NCBI GenBank assembly: GCA_947561585.1
Contig: CANNZV010000265.1
Span: 248,001-312,000, forward strand
Direction of reading: 5' to 3'
Source of the DNA: Caprella mutica
Lineage: Eukaryota; Arthropoda; Malacostraca; Amphipoda; Caprellidae
Length of the DNA stretch: 64,000 nt
The notes below the pieces were generated by a model. That model searched no databases. It was given only the letters and a program-made list of their open reading frames with translations, and was not told the origin of the DNA. Made by a program: the position numbers and the translations under genes. Below are positions 27,901 to 37,012 of the stretch, in pieces; position 1 is the stretch's first letter, and the number at the start of each line of letters is the position of its first letter.

Positions 27901-30900
27901 AACTTTTTCAATTATTTTTCTCATTAAATTTTTTCAATTATTTTTCTCATACAATTTTTTCAATCATTTTTCTCATTAAATTTTTTCAATTATTTTTCTC
28001 ATTAAGTTTTTTCAATTATTTTTCTCATTAAATTTTTTCAATTATTTTTCTCATTCAATTTTTTCAATTATTTTTCTCATTAAATTTTTTCAATTATTTT
28101 TCTCATTAATTTTTTTCAATTATTTTTCTCATTAAATTTTTTCAATTATTTTTCTCATTAAATTTTTTCAATTTTTTTCTCATTAAATTTTTTCAATCTT
28201 CCTGAATAAATTTTTTCCAATAAATTTCTGCATTCAATTTTCCCAATCCATTTCCCCCTCACTCCCTTATTCTCCACAGAGTGGACTCCTGCAACTCCAA
28301 GATGGAGATAGTGACTCCCTACTGGGCCAGTAACTCTGCCGGTAAAATCCTAGCCATCGTCAACCTCAAGGAGTTTTCCCAAGTGATTCACCAGGAAATA
28401 TGCACGTGAGTCACATTTTGATAGATGAGATTGACTTACTCTATTCCCAGGTAGCAATGTTTATTGGACATTAGGATAACATTAGGACAACATTGGAAAT
28501 ATTAGGATAACATTGGGTCAACATTGGCAATATTAGGACAACATTGGAAATATTAGGATAACATTGGGTCAACATTGGCAATAGTAGGACAACATTGGAA
28601 ATATTAGGATAACATTGGGTCAACATTGGCAATAGTAGGACAACATTGGAAATATTAGGATAACATTGGGTCAACATTGGCAATAGTAGGACAACATTGG
28701 AAATATTAGGATAACATTGGGTCAACATTGGCAATATTAGGACAACATTGGAAATATTAGGATGACATTGGGTCAACATTGGCAATATTAGGACAACATT
28801 GGAAATATTAGGATAACATTGGGTCAACATTGGCAATAGTAGGACAACATTGGAAATATTAGGATAACATTGGGTCAACATTGGCAATAGTAGGACAACA
28901 TTGGAAATATTAGGATAACATTGGGTCAACATTGGCAATATTAGGACAACATTGGAAATATTAGGATGACATTGGGTCATCAACATTGGCAATATTAGGA
29001 CAACATTGGAAATATTAAGATGACATTGGGTCAACATTGGCAATATTAGGACAACATTGGAAATATTAGGATGACATTGTGTCAACATTGGCAATATTAG
29101 GACAACATTGGAAATATTAGGATAACATTGCGTCAACAATGGCAATATTAGGACAACATTGGAAATATTAGGATAACATTGGGTCAACATTGGCAATATT
29201 AGGACAACATTGGAAATATTAGGATAACATTGGGTCAACATTGGCAATATTAGGACAACATTGAAAATATTAAGATGACATTGGGTCAACATTGGCAATA
29301 TTAGGACAATATTGGAAATATTAGGATGATATTGGGTCAACATTGGCAATATTAGGACAACATTGGAAATATTAGGATAACATTGGGTCAACATTGGCAA
29401 TATTAGGACAACATTGGAAATATTAGGATAACATTGGGTCATCATTGGCAATATTAGGAAAACATTGGAAATATTAGGATGACATTGGGTCAACATTGGC
29501 AATATTAGGACAACATTGGAAATATTAGGATAACATTGGGTCAACATTTGCAATATTAGGACAACATTGGAAATATTAGGATGATATTGGGTCAACATTG
29601 GCAATATTAGGACAATATTGGAAATATTAGGATAACATTGGGTCAACATTGGCAATATTAGAACAACATTGGAAATATCAGGATAACATTGGGTCAACAT
29701 TGGCAATAGTAGGACAACATTGGAAATATTAGGATAACATTGGGTCAACATTGGCAATATTAGGACAACATTGGAAATATTAGGATGACATTTGGTCATC
29801 AACATTGGCAATATTAGGACAACATTGGAAATATTAAGATGACATTGGGTCAACATTGGCAATATTAGGACAACATTGGAAATATTAGGATGACATTGGG
29901 TCAACATTGGCAATATTAGGACAACATTGGAAATATTAGGATAACATTGGGTCAACATTGGCAATATTAGGACAACATTGGAAATATTAGGATAACATTG
30001 GGTCAACATTTGCAATATTAGGACAACATTGGAAATATTAGGATGACATTGGGTCAACATTGGCAATATTAGGACAACATTGGAAATATTAGGATAACAT
30101 TGGGTCAACATTGGCAATATTAGGATAACATTGGAAATATTAGGATAACATTGGGTTATCATTGGCAATATTAGGACAATATTGGAAATATTAGGATGAC
30201 ATTGGGTCAACATTGGCAATATTAGGACAACATTGGAAATATTAGGATAACATTGGGTCAACATTGGCAATATTAGGACAACATTGGAAATATTAGGATA
30301 ACATTGGGTCTTCATTGGCAATATTAGGACAACATTGGAAATATTAGGATGACATTGGGTCAACATTGGCAATATTAGTGCAACATTGGAAATATTAGGA
30401 TGACATTGGGTCAACATTGGCAATATTAGGACAACATTGGAAATATTAGGATAACATTGGGTCAACATTGGCAATATTAGGACAACATTGGAAATATTAG
30501 GATAACATTGGGTCAACATTGGCAATATTAAGACAACATTGGAAATATTAGGATAACATTGGGTCAACATTGGCAATATTAGGACAACATTGGAAATATT
30601 AGGATGACATTGGGTCAACATTGGCAATATTAGGACAACATTGGAAATATTGGGATGACATTGGGTCAACATTAACAATATTAGGACAACATTGGAAATA
30701 TTAGGATAACATTGGGTCAACATTGGCAATATTAGGACAACATTGGAAATATTAGGATGACATTGGGTCAACATTGGCAATATTAGGACAACATTGGAAA
30801 TATTAGGATAACATTGGGTCAACATTGGCAATATTAGGACAACATCGGAAATATTAGGATGACATTGGGTCAACATTGGCAATATTAGGACAACATTGGA

Positions 30901-33900
30901 AATATTAGGATGACATTGGGTCAACATTGGCAATATTAGGACAACATTGGAAATATTAGGATGACATTGGGTCATCAACATTGGCAATATTAGGACAACA
31001 TTGGAAATATTAGGATGACATTGGGTCAACATTGGCAATATTAGGACAACATTGGAAATATTAGGATGACATTGGGTCAACATTGGCAATATTAGGACAA
31101 CATTGGAAATATTAGGATGACATTGGGTCAACATTGGCAATATTAGGACAACATTGGAAATATTAGGATAACATTGGGTCAACATTTGCAATATTAGGAC
31201 AACATTGGAAATATTAGGATGACATTGGGTCAACATTAGCAATATTAGGACAACATTGGAAATATTAGGATAACATTGGGTCAACATTGGCAATATTAGG
31301 ATAACATTGGAAATATTAGGATAACATTGGGTTATCATTGGCAATATTAGGACAATATTGGAAATATTAGGATGACATTGGGTCAACATTGGCAATATTA
31401 GGACAACATTGGAAATATTAGGATAACATTGGGTCAACATTGGCAATATTAGGACAACATTGGAAATATTAGGATAACATTGGGTCATCATTGGCAATAT
31501 TAGGACAACATTGGAAATATTAGGATGACATTGGGTCATCAACATTGGAAATATTAGGACAACATTGGAAATATTAGGATGACATTGGGTCAACATTGGC
31601 AATATTAGTGCAACATTGGAAATATTAGGATGACATTGGGTCAACATTGGCAATATTAGGACAACATTGGAAATATTAGGATAACATTGGGTCAACATTG
31701 GCAATATTAGGACAACATTGGAAATATTAGGATAACATTGGGTCAACATTGGCAATATTAGGACAACATTGGAAATATTAGGATAACATTGGGTCAACCT
31801 TGGCAATATTAGGACAACATTGGAAATATTAGAATGACATTGGGTCAACATTGGCAATATTAGGACAACATTGGAAATATTAGGATAACATTGGGTCATC
31901 ATTGGCAATATTAGGAAAACATTGGAAATATTAGGATGACATTGGGTCAACATTGGCAATATTAGGACAACATTGGAAATATTAGGATAACATTGGGTCA
32001 ACATTGGCAATAGTAGGACAACATTGGAAATATTAGGATGACATTGGGTCATCAACATTGGCAATATTATGACAACATTGGAAATATTAAGATGACATTG
32101 GGTCAACATTGGCAATATTAGGACAACATTGGAAATATTAGGATGACATTGGGTCAACATTGGCAATATTAGGACAACATTGGAAATATTAGGATAACAT
32201 TGGGTCAACATTGGCAATATTAGGACAACATTGGAAATATTAGGATAACATTGGGTCAACATTTGCAATATTAGGACAACATTGGAAATATTAGGATGAC
32301 ATTGGGTCAACATTGGCAATATTAGGACAACATTGGAAATATTAGGATAACATTGGGTCAACATTGGCAATATTAGGACAACATTGGAAATATTAGGATA
32401 ACATTGGGTCAACATTGGCAATAGTAGGACAACATTGGAAATATTAGGATAACATTGGGTCAACATTGGCAATATTAGGACAACATTGGAAATATTAGGA
32501 TGACATTTGGTCATCAACATTGGCAATATTAGGACAACATTGGAAATATTAAGATGACATTGGGTCAACATTGGCAATATTAGGACAACATTGGAAATAT
32601 TAGGATGACATTGGGTCAACATTGGCAATATTAGGACAACATTGGAAATATTAGGATAACATTGGGTCAACATTGGCAATATTGGGACAACATTGGAAAT
32701 ATTAGGATAACATTGGGTCAACATTTGCAATATTAGGACAACATTGGAAATATTAGGATGACATTGGGTCAACATTGGCAATATTAGGACAACATTGGAA
32801 ATATTAGGATAACATTGGGTCAACATTGGCAATATTAGGATAACATTGGAAATATTAGGATAACATTGGGTTATCATTGGCAATATTAGGACAATATTGG
32901 AAATATTAGGATGACATAGGGTCAACATTGGCAATATTAGGACAACATTGGAAATATTAGGATAACATTGGGTCAACATTGGCAATATTAGGACAACATT
33001 GGAAATATTAGGATAACATTGGGTCATCATTGGCAATATTAGGACAACATTGGAAATATTAGGATGACATTGGGTCATCAACATTGGCAATATTAGGACA
33101 ACATTGGAAATATTAGGATGACATTGGGTCAACATTGGCAATATTAGTGCAACATTGGAAATATTAGGATGACATTGGGTCAACATTGGCAATATTAGGA
33201 CAACATTGGAAATATTAGGATAACATTGGGTCAACATTGGCAATATTAGGACAACATTGGAAATATTAGGATAACATTGGGTCAACATTGGCAATATTAG
33301 GACAACATTGGAAATATTAGGATAACATTGGGTCAACATTGGCAATATTAGGACAACATTGGAAATATTAGGATGACATTGGGTCAACATTGGCAATATT
33401 AGGACAACATTGGAAATATTAGGATGACATTGGGTCAACATTGGCAATATTAGGACAACATTGGAAATATTAGGATAACATTGGGTCAACATTGGCAATA
33501 TTAGGACAACATTGGAAATATTAGGATGACATTGGGTCAACATTGGCAATATTAGGACAACATTGGAAATATTAGGATAACATTGGGTCAACATTGGCAA
33601 TATTAGGACAACATCGGAAATATTAGGATGACATTGGGTCAACATTGGCAATATTAGGACAACATTGGAAATATTAGGATGACATTGGGTCAACATTGGC
33701 AATATTAGGACAACATTGGAAATATTAGGATAACATTGGGTCAACATTGGCAATATTAGGACAACATTGGAAATATTAGGATAACATTGGGTCAACATTG
33801 GCAATATTATGACAACATTGGAAATATTAGGATAACATTGGGTCAACATTGGCAATATTAGGACAACATTGGAAATATTAGGAAAACATCGGAACAACAT

Positions 33901-34851
33901 TGGAAATAGTAGGATAACATTGGCACAACATTGGTCCGAGAGTCATTGCTACCTTGGTTGTTTGATTATAATAACAATATTATTATAGTGATTGATGCTA
34001 TTTATATATGTGTCATAACAATAATAAAAACAATTTTAATGATTATCTGCCTCAAAAGGCTTTACCTTCGTATAGACTTGATAAATAAAAAAAAAACTTG
34101 AGGCCATTTTAGGATATCAAGAAATAGGGTAAGTTCCGAGTTATCGGACAGTTACACATTTACGATCATGTAAAAAAATATTATTTGACATTTTGATTTG
34201 TTATTTTAATTGGTATCCTTGATACCTGTTTGTATCATGGATACCAATTACGAGTTAACAATGTTACATTACATAATCTTCCTTATATTATCGTAATGTG
34301 GAACTGTTCGATAACTCAGAACTAACCCCCTTTCTCTTGTTTATCTTTAGCAAACAATTTCTATGTATTTACATATAAAATAATTAGAGATAAAACAGGA
34401 CAGTCTCTTATATTTTATATATAATGCAAACATCTTCTCGACTCATAATATATTTTCCAAAAAGATGATACTTAATACCAATTAATTAATAAGTGTATAT
34501 AAAATCTGAATTTAAACTTAATATTCATTTATCACCAATAGAAATCTATTTTCATTTCGAACATTTTCAGTCGTGCTCCTAAAATTTCAATTTCAATTTT
34601 TTTAAAGTCCAGTTTGCGCTATATATGACTCTGCCTTTTTTAATTACTTTAAAATGTATTTCACATCATTTCCAAATGGCCCTCTTTTTCACAGACGTTC
34701 GTCCACCAAGCGTTGTAACGGAGAATGTGGCTGTGAGCAGAAATACAAATGGCACCGAATGTTGGCCTACGATCTGGAGAACGAGTGCAAGGGGATATTC
34801 GTGGACTGGTTCTTGTTCCCTTCGTGCTGCGTGTGTAGGTGTGACCCTTAA
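6315..34851 (+). CDS. spz-like: Spaetzle-family neurotrophin-like ligand precursor (Spz3/Spz4 type), six exons seen
   Basis: Joined exons: (up to) 6944, 25262-25386, 26192-26279, 27027-27313, 28280-28405 and 34695-34851; all junctions are GT-AG and all phases match. The last five exons encode 260 residues. The C-terminus is a Spaetzle cystine-knot domain: [20 protein letters not shown], then [16 protein letters not shown], then [17 protein letters not shown] and stop, with ten cysteines. The prodomain carries RTRR and NPRR just before the knot, a likely furin-type cleavage region. Upstream, [17 protein letters not shown] is a conserved prodomain segment. Family knowledge: secreted, proteolytically activated dimeric ligands of Toll receptors in immunity, patterning or neurons. 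The [21 protein letters not shown] version points to Spz3/Spz4 rather than the founding Spz; I cannot separate those two. The first exon and signal peptide are not resolved. Nearly every intron holds a minisatellite. Confidence 0.85.
7085..7405. repeat. 37-bp minisatellite, about 9 copies
   Basis: Unit of the type GATACAGGACAAGTACCCCA plus ATTAGGACAACTTTAGT, with AGTGATACA and AGTAATAAA variants alternating. It lies 140 bases inside intron 1 of the Spaetzle-like gene. Confidence 0.9.
7406..8222. other. AT-rich intronic stretch
   Basis: No gene or clear element seen. GTACATTGTACA at 7615-7626 and TTGTCGTGGTAAACGACGACAAA near 8139 are short palindromic patches. Confidence 0.3.
8223..9590. repeat. 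32-bp minisatellite, about 43 copies
   Basis: Unit CTCTGATAGTACATCATCAC plus AGTGACTCTTTT. Variants are mostly single substitutions (CACCAC, TAGTTCATC, TGACTATTTT), almost without indels. 32 is not a multiple of 3 and the array is not coding. It is intronic (Spaetzle-like intron 1). Confidence 0.95.
10011..10552. repeat. 24-bp AT-rich minisatellite, about 22 copies
   Basis: Unit ATGAAAATTACGAATCAATT plus ATCT with alternation of TACG, TTTG and TATG. Because 24 is a multiple of 3 it reads as open KITNQLSM repeats, which I regard as an artefact. The 420 bases before it (9591-10010) show nothing but AT-rich sequence. Confidence 0.9.
10689..10788. repeat. 25-bp tandem repeat, about 4 copies
   Basis: Unit CATTGAACATAAGGCACTAC plus ATACA, shortening toward the right edge. 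Short TACAGTCACTGTACAG-like repeats follow at 10880-10950. The sequence from 10950 to 12120 is otherwise AT-rich without a recognised gene, apart from a degenerate GGTATCCATGATACC hairpin at 11165-11230 related to the core of the MITE at 23124. Confidence 0.8.
12121..12300. repeat. 45-bp tandem repeat, 4 copies, each a hairpin
   Basis: Each unit starts GTACTGGACTAGTACAATGA and ends TCCAGTAC, so GTACTGGA and TCCAGTAC can pair within every unit. Confidence 0.85.
12306..12695. mobile_element. Pogo/Tigger-like MITE
   Basis: Left end AGTAGAACTCCTCTATAGTG and right end complementary to AGTAAAACTCCTGTATAATG are inverted. Several internal inverted copies of the same motif (AGGAGTT...) are present. 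The CAGTAGAACTCC-type terminus is reminiscent of pogo/Tigger families. No ORF. Relatives lie at 37385-37700 and 52280-52440. Confidence 0.6.
13310..13570 (-). pseudogene. Possible degenerate coding remnant
   Basis: On the minus strand, two protein-like blocks lie in one frame, separated by a single TAG: one containing [20 protein letters not shown], then [20 protein letters not shown], ending at another TAG. Base composition is more balanced than the surrounding intron. It may be a transposon or retrogene fragment; family not recognised. Flanking 12700-13300 and 13570-14235 show no other gene. Confidence 0.3.
14240..19932. repeat. Giant 48-51-bp minisatellite, about 114 copies, with higher-order structure
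   Basis: Unit contains TATTATTAGTTTTTACCACC, CCTCACCCGTACCCTCAGAT and TTAACTTAACT. Variant units (TTTTTCACC, TTTTACCACCCCTGACC, TTTTAACCACC, AGATTTTAC, TTAATAG) recur in the same order. The TTAATAG-TTTTTCACC-GATTTTAC block appears near 15391, 16256, 16961, 17161, 17818, 18473 and 18776, which shows expansion by multi-unit duplications. The minus strand of each unit has GGGTACGGGTGAGGGGTGG, four G-tracts in 19 bases. It is intronic (Spaetzle-like intron 1) and not coding. Confidence 0.97.
20139..20253. mobile_element. MITE of the GGGTAAGTT family (family G)
   Basis: Begins GGGTAAGTTATGAATTATCG after a TA and ends in the imperfect complement ...GTAACTCATCCC. Inverted arms of about 50 bases carry ATCGGACAGTTCCA and the complementary TGGAACTGCCC. 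Confidence 0.75.
20254..21654. other. Intronic stretch without recognised gene
   Basis: AT-rich, with somewhat more balanced patches at 20820-20900 and 21120-21350 that have no convincing ORF or splice-flanked exon. No repeat copy was recognised elsewhere in the window. Confidence 0.3.
21655..21780 (-). repeat. Dispersed repeat R1 copy
   Basis: Minus-strand copy of the R1 remnant: GACTGGAAAGAAGCAGTCAG next to a segment complementary to CCTTTGGTTCCGAAGAAGAC, shared with 2155-2280 and 57093-57180. The stretch 21781-22590 after it is AT-rich, with a TCTACAGGGCCTGTAGA palindrome near 22310 and no gene. Confidence 0.5.
22655..22740. mobile_element. Family G MITE, right-hand part
   Basis: GGTATCATGGATACCAATTA core followed by ATGATCGTAAATGTGGAACC and the CTTACCC|TA terminus. 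The left end is not recognisable. Confidence 0.6.
22885..23035. repeat. Hairpin-forming tandem repeat (ATATCCCAGG)
   Basis: About three units alternate TTCCTGGGATATTAAGG and AATATCCCAGGAAAGAAGTA. Each pair of neighbours is inverted and can form stems of 10 bp or more. A degenerate trace of the motif (TTCCAGGAATGAATCCTTCC) lies near 25150. Confidence 0.75.
23124..23290. mobile_element. Family G MITE with an 84-bp perfect palindrome as core
   Basis: The left terminus (AAGTTCTGAGTTATCGGTCA) is followed by the usual arm. Then 23189-23230 and 23231-23272 are exact reverse complements, with centre CCTG|CAGG and no spacer. The expected right terminus is missing, so the element looks truncated just after the palindrome. 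The AT-rich run 23290-23730 after it holds no gene. Confidence 0.85.
23738..23860. mobile_element. Family G MITE, complete, TA-flanked
   Basis: GGGTGAGTTCCGAATTATTG ... CGATAACTTGAAACTTACCC between TA dinucleotides. The inverted arms are about 40 bases long and match well. Confidence 0.85.
23893..24175. repeat. 21-bp minisatellite, about 13 copies
   Basis: Unit TTTAGGGTATATTTCTGTGT plus G, with GTATTTATAG and TATAATGC variants. It contains TTTAGGG but is not a telomere repeat. As 21 is a multiple of 3, two frames read open; this is not evidence of coding. Confidence 0.92.
24468..24550. repeat. 31-bp tandem repeat of a dispersed motif, 3 copies
   Basis: ATAATCTTCTATGGCCCCAC plus CATAACCCGAC, three times. 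The same CTTCTATGGCCCCACCATAA occurs as the arm of the hairpin element at 43537-43631. The stretch 24551-25261 is AT-rich without gene. Confidence 0.8.
25262..25386 (+). CDS. spz-like: Spaetzle-like gene, prodomain exon
   Basis: Acceptor CCCTTCCCCAG, donor GA|GTGAGT. Reads [20 protein letters not shown] then [20 protein letters not shown]. The two-cysteine LPC...LFC segment is typical of Spz3/Spz4-type prodomains. Enters in phase 0, leaves in phase 2. Confidence 0.85.
25387..26191. other. Intron 2 of the Spaetzle-like gene, with a perfect hairpin
   Basis: The only long intron of this gene without a tandem array. It contains TGACGTCA (25440-25447) and a 12-bp perfect hairpin at 25557-25586 (arms TAAGAGCTGGTT/AACCAGCTCTTA, loop TGCACG). 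Part of one arm (GCACGAACCAGCTCT) is repeated near 26025. A second small palindrome is TAGGCACACATTTGTGCCTA near 25810. Confidence 0.6.
26192..26279 (+). CDS. spz-like: Spaetzle-like gene, small prodomain exon
   Basis: Acceptor TTTTTCAG, then an 88-base exon whose first base completes a Glu codon; reads [20 protein letters not shown] then FQNELGPGE. Donor GAG|GTGGGT. The last 18 bases and the donor are part of a 30-bp tandem repeat that continues into the intron. Confidence 0.85.
26262..26850. repeat. spz-like: 30-bp minisatellite that includes an exon end and its splice donor
   Basis: Units of the type GAATTGGGACCAGGAGAGGT plus GACCAATGGT start inside the exon (TGAATTGGGACCTGGAGAG|GTGGGTAATGG) and continue for about 10 degenerate copies to about 26570. 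Scattered relatives follow at 26770-26850. Several copies keep GAGAG|GTGGGTAATGG or GAGAG|GTGACC, so they are potential decoy 5' splice sites. Confidence 0.85.
27027..27313 (+). CDS. spz-like: Spaetzle-like gene, prodomain exon with cleavage region
   Basis: Acceptor TTTTTTCAG, donor ACAG|GTAATA; phase 0 in, phase 2 out. It encodes 95 residues: [20 protein letters not shown] ... [17 protein letters not shown] ... then [20 protein letters not shown] and a Thr/Pro linker. RTRR fits a furin-type site that would release the cystine-knot ligand; NRT is a possible N-glycosylation site. Confidence 0.88.
27515..27592. mobile_element. Short hairpin MITE-like element
   Basis: Arms 27515-27545 and 27562-27592 are reverse complements with about 3 mismatches in 31 bases and share GACAATTGGGCCC-type cores. 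The loop holds another ACAATTGGG. The right end reads ...GGTTCACTG|TA. It lies in intron 4 of the Spaetzle-like gene. Confidence 0.65.
27888..28205. repeat. 26-bp pyrimidine-rich minisatellite, about 12 copies
   Basis: Unit TTTTTCAATTATTTTTCTCA plus TTAAAT. It ends 75 bases before the acceptor of the first cystine-knot exon and is almost free of AG, extending the polypyrimidine region of that acceptor. Confidence 0.9.
28280..28405 (+). CDS. spz-like: Spaetzle-like gene, first half of the cystine knot
   Basis: Acceptor TTCTCCACAG, donor GCAC|GTGAGT. Completes an Arg codon, then [40 protein letters not shown] and C. The split of the knot domain over two exons with this phase is consistent with the downstream exon at 34695. 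Confidence 0.92.
28446..33957. repeat. Giant 51-bp minisatellite (about 107 copies) enclosed by short inverted termini
   Basis: Unit ATTGGCAATATTAGGACAAC, ATTGGAAATATTAGGATAAC, ATTGGGTCAAC: two related 20-mers plus an 11-mer. Because 51 is 3x17 and observed indels are multiples of 3, the minus strand is open for 1809 codons (28471-33900) as [17 protein letters not shown] repeats; I do not call this a gene. Variant units recur in blocks, showing segmental amplification. The array is bracketed by CAGGTAGCAATG (ending 28459) and its inverted copy CATTGCTACCTTGG (33944-33957), which suggests expansion inside a TIR element. It occupies intron 5 of the Spaetzle-like gene. Confidence 0.95.
34127..34330. 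mobile_element. Family G MITE, long form
   Basis: GGGTAAGTTCCGAGTTATCG after TA, the GGTATCCTTGATACC / GGTATCATGGATACC core as inverted arms, and right arm GTGGAACTGTTCGATAACTC ending TAACCCCC. It lies in intron 5 of the Spaetzle-like gene, 170 bases after the giant array. Confidence 0.8.
34695..34851 (+). CDS. spz-like: Spaetzle-like gene, last exon (second half of the cystine knot, stop)
   Basis: Acceptor TTTTTCACAG. The first base completes Thr, then [40 protein letters not shown] and [11 protein letters not shown], stop TAA 34849-34851. The terminal CC.C.C cluster and FPSCCVCRC are signatures of the Spaetzle knot. Confidence 0.95.
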
Positions 34852-35215
34852 AGGTCAAAAACAAAGGTCAAAGTAATTAAAGGTCAAAGTAGTTAAAGCT
34901 CAAAGTAATTAAAGGTCAAAGTAATTAGAGCTCAAAGTAATTAAAGGTCAAAGTTATTAAAGGTCAAAGTTGTTAAAGGTCAAAGTTATTAAAGGTCAAA
35001 GTAATTAAAGGTCAAAGTAATTAGAGGTCATGATAATTAAAGGCCGAAAATATTCAATGGATATTAAATTCCAAAATAGTTAAAGTCAAAATATTTGAAG
35101 GTCAAAAGTGCCCAAATCGATTAAAGGTCAAAGTTTATCAAGGATCAACCACTGTTTCATAATGTTCACGGGCTATTAAAGGTCACTGTTATTTAAAGGT
35201 CAATGTCAATTAAAG
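34849..35215. repeat. 17-bp array of AGGTCA-type half-sites in the Spaetzle 3' region
   Basis: Unit TTAAAGGTCAAAGTAAT, about 12 good copies to 35040 and degenerate ones to about 35215. The stop codon TAA lies inside the first unit (CCTTAAAGGTCAAA). Each unit has TAAAGGTCA, which fits the TNAAGGTCA extended half-site known for monomeric nuclear receptors of the FTZ-F1/ERR kind. Whether it acts in DNA or RNA is unknown. Confidence 0.85.
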
Positions 35216-35439
35216 GACATTATCTACCTAGTTCCCTTTCTATATTCTCAGTTAGTTAGATTTATAGTCTTTATTACAGTACCGTACTTAGTTACCATAT
35301 TTTAACTTAAGCTTAGCAGTACTTTGTAAATATTATATGTACATACAGTATAAAGTTACAGTGATCTATTTTAACATGATGATTAGTGTGCTATCTGACA
35401 TAAGCATTTTGATTTGTAAATAGCTTATAACAAGGCATT

Positions 35440-35445
35440 AATAAA
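35440..35445 (+). terminator. Possible polyadenylation signal of the Spaetzle-like gene
   Basis: AATAAA about 590 bases after the stop, the first good hexamer downstream of the half-site array in what would be the 3' UTR. Confidence 0.3.
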
Positions 35446-36848
35446 TCACTAGTGGGTTGTTTGAACCTGAAGGTATCTTAATTGAAATGAATAAAATTTA
35501 TAAAAAATTCGTATATGATCGATGTGGAACTGTCCGATAATTCAAGATTTACCATAGTAGGTTACTATTATTTATACCATATTAATTATATTCATAAATT
35601 GCAGATAGCACACTAATCATTTTTACTTTTTATATAAATATAAATGAAATATAGTTTTAGATGCTCAGTCATTTTGTTTTTTAACGCAAAAATATTTTAA
35701 ATTCTGAAATTCTTTAAAAACTGCAAGAAAAATCATTTTTTTTCTAAATACAAACTTTGAAAAATTACTCAAATATTTGAAAGTGAGGTCACACTATTGA
35801 ATATATGATATAAAAATTATAATTTTTAAAATATTAGATATATTTTTAGAAAAAAAAAACATATCGTTCATTCGCAAGAACAACAACATAATCACAAAAA
35901 ACATGTATTTTTGAGTACATGTCCACTAAGACATATAAATCTTAAAATACTGATTTATTTGGTAACTGTTTTATAATTGTAGCTCTAAAATGTACCGCTA
36001 GAGAGGCTGAATGTCCTAACGATATACCATTAAATGTACGTACATTACATGTACTAAAATGCCTCTCCTGAAAAATAGCTTTTTCAAGTTATAACAGTGT
36101 TTTTCGCATGTGAGTGTAATCCATATACATACGAAATAGATGAATTTATTTTCTTTAGCTCTCCGTCAATTATTACAATCTGTAATAAATTGTAATAATT
36201 CAAAAGATAATAAATATGGAAATATTCGAAAGCTCTAAAATGAAAAGGACTAAAAAAGGAATATTCCACTTAAAAATAAAAGGAATAAAATAAAAAAATA
36301 AAAATCTTCATTTTTTTTTCGTCGTTTTCCAAGTCTGGAATTCAAAAAATTTGAGAATTTTGCTATCAACATATAGTATTTAATTTGAAAATATTATTAT
36401 GTGTTATTTTAAATTGGATAACATTATAAACACATATTATAGATTACTAAATATTTGATTACATTAAATATATTATCATATAATTAAATATAATATCCTA
36501 CCGGTAACAAGTAGATATCTTTATTACTATTTTTTATAAACAATTTCACTTGGCATTCAAATATGAGCACTAACAGGGTTATTTCTGTAGAAAAATAACT
36601 ACATTTTCATGAGTAAATTTTTTTAAAAATTTATAGTTAGGAATTTTTTCATATTTTCGGTATTATTGATATTTTATTTTATTATGAGATTTATTTTAAA
36701 ATAGAAGAAGATGTGTAATGTATATGCCTCTTTTTGTAAATATTCAAACTTTAATTAATCTTTTTTTTCTTTGTCCTTTATTCACACGTTCTAAAACTTG
36801 GATAGAATTAAGCTTAGTAATAAAAGCATTTGAAGTGAAAATCAATTA
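35446..36848. other. AT-rich intergenic stretch
   Basis: No gene seen. A partial family G terminus (GATGTGGAACTGTCCGATAA) lies at about 35518-35557; the rest is AT-rich without recognisable repeats. Confidence 0.4.
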
Positions 36849-37012
36849 GGGTAAGTTCTGAATTGTCGGTCAGTACTACATCTTCGGTCATATAAGAAAA
36901 AACAATATAAAAATTATTATTATTACAGAGTGCTATCTAATACTAATTTTTATATTGTTTTTTTCTTATATGATCGAAGATGTATCACTAATCGATAATT
37001 CAGAATTTACCC
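36849..37012. mobile_element. Family G MITE, subtype with ACATCTTCGGTCATATAAG arms
   Basis: TA-flanked, GGGTAAGTTCTGAATTGTCG ... CGATAATTCAGAATTTACCC. The inner arm AAAAAACAATATAAAAATTA is inverted near 36950. The closest relative is the copy at 61137. Confidence 0.85.

Noticed and set aside
28471..33900. 1809-codon minus-strand ORF as a gene
   Set aside because: It is a 51-bp satellite whose unit is a multiple of three without stops in that frame; no start context, splice sites or conservation signal.
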